Positions 59,496 to 64,000 of a DNA stretch of 64,000 nucleotides are shown here, piece by piece; positions within the stretch are counted from its first letter, which is position 1; every line of letters begins with the position of its first letter. The position numbers were made by a program, and so were the translations under genes. This stretch comes from Streptomyces sp. NBC_01306. GTDB lineage: Bacteria > Actinomycetota > Actinomycetes > Streptomycetales > Streptomycetaceae. Under the pieces are notes generated by a model. It saw only the letters and a program-made list of their open reading frames with translations, was not told the origin of the DNA and searched no databases. The DNA is taken from assembly GCF_026340465.1 (NCBI RefSeq), contig NZ_JAPEPC010000001.1, positions 2,855,501-2,919,500 on the forward strand, in the 5' to 3' direction.

Positions 59496-59960
59496 TCAGT
59501 CCTCCAGAGCTGCCGCGATGCGGTCGAGGTCGGCGAGGAGCGCGGCGACGCGCTGTGGCGGGATCGCCCCGACCATGCGCTCTTCGACGGCGTACACGGC
59601 GGCCTGGACCGCGGCGAGGCGCGCCCGGCCCGCTTCGGTGAGGCGGGCCGGCCTGGCCCGGCCGTGCTCGGCGGTGTCGGGGCGGGCGATCAGTCCCGCT
59701 TCCTGGAGGCCCCGCAGGACGACGTTTCCGGACTGCCGGGTGACGAAGGTCGCGCGGGCGAGGTCGGCGTTCGACATGCCGGGGTGCAGGGCCAGCAGTT
59801 CGAGAGTGGAGTACTGCGGCACGGTCAGCCCTTGCTCGCGCAGCACCTTGTCCATGGCTCCGCGCAGGGCCGCCTGGGCGCGCTTGAGCAGATATCCCAC
59901 GTGCCGGGTGACGTCGTCGCCCTCGGGGCGGAACGCGTCCATCGACAGACTCTCATCCAT
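59496..59960 (-). CDS. MarR-family regulator of the VOC gene
   Basis: 154 residues from ATG 59960 (alternatives at 59981 and 59942). Winged helix: VPQYSTLELLALHPGMSNADLARATFVTRQSGNVVLRGLQEAGLIAR. It is divergent from the VOC gene. Its start codon overlaps the first of two ATGTCA-N6-TGACAT palindromes, so tight autoregulation is likely. Confidence 0.92.
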   Translation of the reverse strand: MDESLSMDAFRPEGDDVTRHVGYLLKRAQAALRGAMDKVLREQGLTVPQYSTLELLALHPGMSNADLARATFVTRQSGNVVLRGLQEAGLIARPDTAEHGRARPARLTEAGRARLAAVQAAVYAVEERMVGAIPPQRVAALLADLDRIAAALED

Positions 59961-59976
59961 GTCAGCATTTTGACAT
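59959..59976. promoter_or_regulatory. MarR operator 1 (ATGTCA-N6-TGACAT)
   Basis: Perfect 6-bp arms with a 6-bp spacer, overlapping the marR start codon. It matches operator 2 in arms and spacing. Confidence 0.75.
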
Positions 59977-60002
59977 AGCAATCCAGGGAACCTAACCTCG
60001 CC

Positions 60003-60022
60003 TATGTCAAAGTCCTGACATA
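60003..60022. promoter_or_regulatory. MarR operator 2 (TATGTCA-N6-TGACATA)
   Basis: Perfect 7-bp arms and a 6-bp spacer, 19 bp upstream of the VOC start codon. The two operators are 44 bp apart, about four helical turns. Confidence 0.75.
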
Positions 60023-60040
60023 GAAAAGTGAGGGAACCCC

Positions 60041-60412
60041 ATGCCTGTTGCCATCGACGGACCCGACTTCGTCGCCCTGCAGGTCCACGATGTGGAAGCC
60101 GCGGCGGCCTTCTGCGAGCAGCACCTGGGCCTGCGCCGGGCCGCGGTCTCGCCTCCGCACGCAGTCGTGTTCGACACCTGGCCGACCCCGTTCGCCGTCC
60201 GCGCGCTCCTCCCGGGCGTCAGCCTCGCCGACACCGCACGACCGGGACTCGGCGTGGTGATCTGGTTCCGGACCCCGGACGCCCACGCGCTTCACGAGCA
60301 GCTCGACACGGCCGGCGTCAAGATCCTCACGCCGATGGCGGACAGCCCCTTCGGGCCGATGTTCTCCTTCGAGGGCCCCGAGGGATACACGCTCACCGCA
60401 CACGCCGGCTGA
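60041..60412 (+). CDS. VOC-family (glyoxalase-like) protein
   Basis: 123 residues from ATG 60041. A single VOC domain with the two beta-alpha-beta-beta-beta modules (FVALQVHDVEAAAAFCEQHLGL ... VIWFRTPDAHALHEQLDTAGVKI ... FSFEGPEGYTLTAH). Metal-binding positions are not fully clear from sequence: Gln in ALQVHDV and Glu in PEGYTL are candidates. Detoxification, resistance or ring cleavage are possible. Control by the divergent MarR regulator is strongly suggested by the operator pair. Confidence 0.85.
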   Translation: MPVAIDGPDFVALQVHDVEAAAAFCEQHLGLRRAAVSPPHAVVFDTWPTPFAVRALLPGVSLADTARPGLGVVIWFRTPDAHALHEQLDTAGVKILTPMADSPFGPMFSFEGPEGYTLTAHAG

Positions 60413-60492
60413 CCGAGTTCCCCGGGGGAGGGCGGAGGCACCCCGCTGCGAACGGCGGCGCCCGCCGCGCGCCGCCGCCCGCGCGGCTCAGC

Positions 60493-61488
60493 TCAGTGCC
60501 CGAGCCACTCCGCGACCTCGGTCGCCCAGTACGTGAGGATCATGTTCGCGCCCGCCCGCTTGACGCCGGTCAGGGCCTCCAGGATCGCCGCGTCCCGGTC
60601 GATCCAGCCCTTCTCCGCGGCCGCCTCGATCATCGCGTACTCACCACTGATCTGGTACGCGGCCACCGGCACGGACACCGACTCCGCGACCTTCGCCAGG
60701 ATGTCCAGGTACGGTCCGGCCGGCTTGACCATGACCATGTCGGCGCCCTCGGCGAGGTCGAGCTCCAGCTCGCGCAGCGCCTCCCGGGCGTTCGCCGGGT
60801 CCTGCTGGTACGTCTTGCGGTCGCCCCGCAGCGAGGAGCCGACGGCCTCGCGGAAAGGACCGTAGAAGGCGGACGAGTACTTCACCGTGTAGGCGAGGAT
60901 CGACACGTCCTCCTTGTCGATCGTGTCCAGCGCGTCCCGGATCACGCCGACCTGGCCGTCCATCATGCCGCTGGGGCCCACCACATGGGCGCCCGCGTCG
61001 GCCTGGACCTGCGCCATCTCGGCGTACCGCTCAAGCGTCGCGTCGTTGTCGATCCGGCCCGACTCGTCCAGGACCCCGCAGTGACCGTGGTCGGTGAACT
61101 CGTCGAGGCACAGGTCGGACATGATCACCAGGTCGTCGCCGACCTCGGCGCGCACATCGCGCAGGGCGACCTGGAGGATGCCCTCCGGGTCCGTGCCCGC
61201 GGTGCCGATGGCGTCCTTCTTGGAGTCCTCGGGGACTCCGAAGAGCATGATCCCGGCGACCCCGGCGGAGACGGCGTCGACGGCCGCCTTCCGCAGGGTG
61301 TCACGGGTGTGCTGGACAACACCGGGCATCGTCGTGATCGGCACCGGCTCCCCGATCCCCTCCCGCACGAAGGCGGGCAGGATCAGATCGGCCGGGTGGA
61401 CCTGCGTCTCGGCCACCATGCGGCGCATCGCCGGGGTGGTGCGCAGCCGCCGCGGACGGGCGCCGGGGAAAGATCCGTACACAGTCAT
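60493..61488 (-). CDS. hemB: 5-aminolevulinate dehydratase (porphobilinogen synthase) HemB
   Basis: 331 residues. HemB condenses two 5-aminolevulinate molecules to porphobilinogen. The two Schiff-base lysines are K203 ([12 protein letters not shown]) and K255 ([12 protein letters not shown]). The metal region is [14 protein letters not shown] (123-139), and [10 protein letters not shown] resembles the Mg/Zn mixed forms of actinomycetes. It is separated from the fused hemD gene by 81 bp on the same strand. HemL, which makes its substrate, is encoded at 18.6-19.9 kb. Confidence 0.95.
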   Translation of the reverse strand: MTVYGSFPGARPRRLRTTPAMRRMVAETQVHPADLILPAFVREGIGEPVPITTMPGVVQHTRDTLRKAAVDAVSAGVAGIMLFGVPEDSKKDAIGTAGTDPEGILQVALRDVRAEVGDDLVIMSDLCLDEFTDHGHCGVLDESGRIDNDATLERYAEMAQVQADAGAHVVGPSGMMDGQVGVIRDALDTIDKEDVSILAYTVKYSSAFYGPFREAVGSSLRGDRKTYQQDPANAREALRELELDLAEGADMVMVKPAGPYLDILAKVAESVSVPVAAYQISGEYAMIEAAAEKGWIDRDAAILEALTGVKRAGANMILTYWATEVAEWLGH

Positions 61489-61569
61489 CCTCAGTTACCT
61501 CTTCGAACTCTTCGTTCTTCGGCTCTTCGCGCTGTGGTCCACCCGGCACCCGGACAGGGCCCGAAGACC

Positions 61570-63228
61570 CTAGGTGGTGCGTCGCCTGCGACCGCCCGGA
61601 CGGCGCTCGCTGGGACGGGTGACCGCCTCGCCCGCCTCCCGGGCCGCCTCGCGGCGCTGCGCGCCGAACTCGGCGAGCGCCTCCGCGAGTCTGTGCACCG
61701 AGGGCTCCGGAGAGAGTACGTCCACCCGCAGCCCGTGCTCCTCGGCCGTCTTGGCCGTGGCGGGACCGATACAGGCGATGACCGTCACGTTGTGCGGCTT
61801 GCCCGCGATCCCCACGAGGTTGCGGACCGTACTCGAAGAGGTGAAGAGGACCGCGTCGAAACCGCCGCCCTTGATCGCCTCACGGGTGTCGGCCGGCGGC
61901 GGCGACGCACGCACCGTGCGGTACGCGGTGACGTCGTCGACCTCCCAGCCCAGCTCGATGAGCCCGGCCACCAGGGTCTCAGTGGCGATGTCGGCGCGCG
62001 GCAGGAAGACACGGTCGATCGGGTCGAAGACCGGGTCGTACGGCGGCCAGTCCTCCAGCAGACCGGCGGCCGACTGCTCACCGCTCGGTACGAGGTCGGG
62101 CTTGACGCCGAACTCGACCAGCGAGGCCGCGGTCTGCTCGCCCACGGCGGCGACCTTGATCCCCGCGAAGGCACGGGCGTCGAGCCCGTACTCCTCGAAC
62201 TTCTCCCGGACCGCCTTGACGGCGTTCACGCTGGTGAAGGCGATCCACTCATAACGTCCCGTGACCAGGCCCTTGACCGCGCGCTCCATCTGCTGCGGGG
62301 TGCGCGGCGGTTCGACGGCGATGGTGGGGACCTCGTGCGGCACCGCGCCGTACGAACGAAGCTGGTCGGAGAGCGAGGCCGCCTGCTCCTTCGTACGCGG
62401 AACGAGCACCCGCCACCCGAAGAGCGGCTTCGACTCGAACCACGACAACTGGTCGCGCCGGGCGGCCGAGCTGCGCTCGCCGACCACGGCTATGACCGGC
62501 TGGTGTCCGTCCGGCGACGGGAGCACCTTGGCCTGCTTGAGCACCTGGGCGACCGTGCCGAGCGTCGCGGACCAGGTGCGCTGGCGGGTGGTGGTGCCGG
62601 CGACGGTGACGGACATCGGGGTGTCGGGCTTGCGGCCCGCCGCGACCAGTTCACCGGCGGCGGCGCCGACCGTGTCGAGCGTCGTGGAGACGACCGCGGT
62701 CGCGTCGCTCGCGCCGACCTCGCTCCAGCAGCGGTCGGATGCCGTACGGGCGTCGACGAAGCGGACGTCGGTGCCCTGCGCGTCCCGCAGCGGTACACCG
62801 GCGTACGCGGAGACGCCCACCGCCGTCGAGACGCCGGGGACGACCTCGAACGGGATGCCCGCCGAGGCGCAGGCGAGCATCTCCTCGCCGGAGTTTCCGT
62901 CGAGTCCGGGATCCCCGGTGACAGCACGGACGACCCGCCTGCCACCCCGTGCGGCCTCCATGACAAGATTGCCCGCATCTCGGATGGCCGGGATCCCGGC
63001 GGCTGTTGACGCTTCGTCAACAACCGTCAGCTGAGGCGTGCTTACGGTCGCTCTCGCATGGCTGCGTACGACGTCGAGCACATGCGGCTCGGCGATCAGT
63101 ACGTCCGCACTCGCGAGCGCTTCGACAGCGCGCAGTGTGAGGAGTCCCGGATCCCCGGGTCCGGCACCGAGGAAGGTGACGTGCCCGTGCGCGGGAAGGG
63201 CGGCTGGCAGGTTCGAGGTGGGGTTCAT
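61570..63228 (-). CDS. hemD: Bifunctional uroporphyrinogen-III C-methyltransferase/synthase (CobA-HemD)
   Basis: 552 residues from ATG 63228. The N-terminal about 260 residues follow SUMT/CobA (VTFLGAGPGDPGLLTLRAVEAL, AVTGDPGLDGNSGEEM, VPGVSTAVGVSAYAGVPL), although some motifs are altered. The C-terminal half is the HemD domain (GWRVLVPRTKEQAASLSDQL, FTSVNAVKAVREKFEEYGLD, FLPRADIATETLVAGLIELGWEVDDVTAYRT, FTSSSTVRNL). The fusion is standard in actinomycetes. The start overlaps the hemC stop by 4 bp. Confidence 0.93.
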   Translation of the reverse strand: MNPTSNLPAALPAHGHVTFLGAGPGDPGLLTLRAVEALASADVLIAEPHVLDVVRSHARATVSTPQLTVVDEASTAAGIPAIRDAGNLVMEAARGGRRVVRAVTGDPGLDGNSGEEMLACASAGIPFEVVPGVSTAVGVSAYAGVPLRDAQGTDVRFVDARTASDRCWSEVGASDATAVVSTTLDTVGAAAGELVAAGRKPDTPMSVTVAGTTTRQRTWSATLGTVAQVLKQAKVLPSPDGHQPVIAVVGERSSAARRDQLSWFESKPLFGWRVLVPRTKEQAASLSDQLRSYGAVPHEVPTIAVEPPRTPQQMERAVKGLVTGRYEWIAFTSVNAVKAVREKFEEYGLDARAFAGIKVAAVGEQTAASLVEFGVKPDLVPSGEQSAAGLLEDWPPYDPVFDPIDRVFLPRADIATETLVAGLIELGWEVDDVTAYRTVRASPPPADTREAIKGGGFDAVLFTSSSTVRNLVGIAGKPHNVTVIACIGPATAKTAEEHGLRVDVLSPEPSVHRLAEALAEFGAQRREAAREAGEAVTRPSERRPGGRRRRTT

Positions 63229-64000
63229 CGTGCTCGCTCCCCCATAAGACCGGCCGCACCCTTGGCCAGCATCTCGGACGCGAGTTCGCGTCCGAGCGCC
63301 TCGTTGCCTTCGTGCGACGTGGGTACGGGACCGGTGGTGGACAGCTGCACCAGCGAGGAGCCGTCGGTCGAGCCGACGACACCGCGCAGGCGCATCTCGG
63401 TGACAGCCTGCCCGTCGGCCAGGACGTCGGCCAGTGCACCAACAGGCGCACTGCAACCGGCCTCCAAGGCGGCGAGCAGGGATCGCTCGGCGGTCACGGC
63501 GGCCCGGGTGTACGGGTCGTCGAGCTCTGCGAGCTGGGCGACGAGATCAGCGCGGGATGCCGCGCACTCGACCGCCAGGGCCCCCTGGCCGGGGGCGGGC
63601 AAGATGATGTCGACCGGCAGGTACTCGGTCACTTCGCCGGCCCTGCCGACACGGTGGAGCCCGGCCGCGGCGAGAACCACCGCGTCCAGCTCCCCGCTGC
63701 GGACGAATCCGATGCGGGTGTCGATGTTGCCGCGGATCGGCACGGTCTCGATGCGTATCCCGTGGTTACGGGCGTACGCGTTGAGCTGCGCCATCCGGCG
63801 CGGTGAGCCGGTGCCCACCCGGGCGCCGTCCGGCAGCTGCTCGAAGGTCAGCCCGTCCCGCGCGATCAGCACGTCCCTGGGATCCTCACGGACCGGGATC
63901 GCGGCCAGCACCAGATCGTCCGGCTCGGCGGTGGGCAGGTCCTTCAGCGAGTGCACGGCGAAGTCGACCTCGCCGCTCACCAGCGCATCGCGCAGGGCGG
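63225..64000 (-). CDS. hemC: Hydroxymethylbilane synthase HemC (5' end outside the window)
   Basis: The C-terminal about 258 residues are present; the gene continues past the right edge. HemC polymerises four porphobilinogens. Motifs: HSLKDLPT, RVGTGSPRRMAQL, RGNIDTRIG, LPAPGQGALAVEC, and the dipyrromethane-cofactor Cys in LEAGCSAPVG. It overlaps the fused hemD gene by 4 bp. Confidence 0.95.
   Translation of the reverse strand, partial: ALRDALVSGEVDFAVHSLKDLPTAEPDDLVLAAIPVREDPRDVLIARDGLTFEQLPDGARVGTGSPRRMAQLNAYARNHGIRIETVPIRGNIDTRIGFVRSGELDAVVLAAAGLHRVGRAGEVTEYLPVDIILPAPGQGALAVECAASRADLVAQLAELDDPYTRAAVTAERSLLAALEAGCSAPVGALADVLADGQAVTEMRLRGVVGSTDGSSLVQLSTTGPVPTSHEGNEALGRELASEMLAKGAAGLMGERAR

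Noticed and set aside
60028..63009. 993-codon plus-strand frame over the VOC, hemB and hemD region
   Set aside because: Antisense to hemB and hemD for most of its length; translation is Arg/Gly/His-rich. The VOC gene at 60041 is the only real plus-strand gene here.
1..64000. tRNA, rRNA, CRISPR, prophage, insertion sequence or biosynthetic gene cluster
   Set aside because: I saw no tRNA-like cloverleaf sequence, direct-repeat/spacer array, transposase, integrase, phage structural gene, or PKS/NRPS module while reading both strands. A weak tRNA could have been missed by eye.

Overview
This window is chromosomal DNA from a high-GC actinomycete, almost certainly a Streptomyces. The evidence is the very GC-rich third codon positions, the frequent GTG/TTG starts, the many lipoproteins, the MarR/GntR/AraC regulators, the futalosine-type menaquinone genes and the class I lysyl-tRNA synthetase beside argS. 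Most of it looks like core or near-core chromosome. I see no insertion sequence, prophage, CRISPR array, rRNA or tRNA gene.

Layout: (1) 1-6.8 kb, minus strand: the N-terminus of a transporter, a DUF4229 membrane protein, a GNAT, then late menaquinone genes mqnE, an AsnC/Lrp regulator, mqnM (UbiX-like), mqnP (UbiA-like) and mqnL (UbiD-like). A 45-aa basic ORF on the plus strand sits inside this cluster. (2) 6.9-12.1 kb: a PLDc_N membrane protein, a yeast-type cytosine deaminase, a two-gene unit pairing a large P-loop NTPase with a membrane-anchored periplasmic-binding-type protein, and an SRPBCC protein. (3) 12.3-19.9 kb, minus strand: a close-packed run hemL - phosphatase - deacetylase-like lipoprotein - resA - ccdA - resB - ccsB, i.e. 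haem precursor supply plus System II cytochrome c maturation. (4) 20.2-36.6 kb: a mixed region with a MarR/ClC/SulP ion-transport locus, a molybdopterin oxidoreductase fused to membrane helices, AraC/GNAT/SDR/MarR genes, a UPF0060 protein, rtcB and two tandem DUF3558-like lipoproteins. (5) 36.7-45.0 kb: a DUF2637 (SpdB-like) protein, lysS and argS divergent, a membrane-spanning XRE regulator, a DUF4232 exoprotein and a 2H phosphoesterase. (6) 45.1-53.4 kb: a GntR regulator, a CodA-type amidohydrolase and a five-gene peptide-type ABC importer, bracketed by four copies of a TTGGTATACC-like motif. (7) 53.5-60.4 kb: MarR/AhpD-like pair, lipoprotein, PAS-PP2C phosphatase, a stand-alone maltokinase-cap protein, a deacetylase lipoprotein and a MarR/VOC pair with two clear operators. 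(8) 60.5-64 kb: hemB, a fused uroporphyrinogen-III methyltransferase/synthase and the 3' part of hemC.

How the genes work together: the mqn, ccs/res and hem genes all serve respiration (quinone, haem and cytochrome c). The 45-53 kb block reads as one regulated uptake-and-hydrolysis module for an unidentified compound carrying an amide, amidine or pyrimidine-like group. The NTPase plus binding-protein pair (7.9-11.6 kb) and the CodA/ABC module with its repeated operator are the best candidates for undescribed biology. Several divergent pairs (MarR/VOC, ClC/SulP, MarR/AhpD) carry palindromes that can be tested directly as operators.
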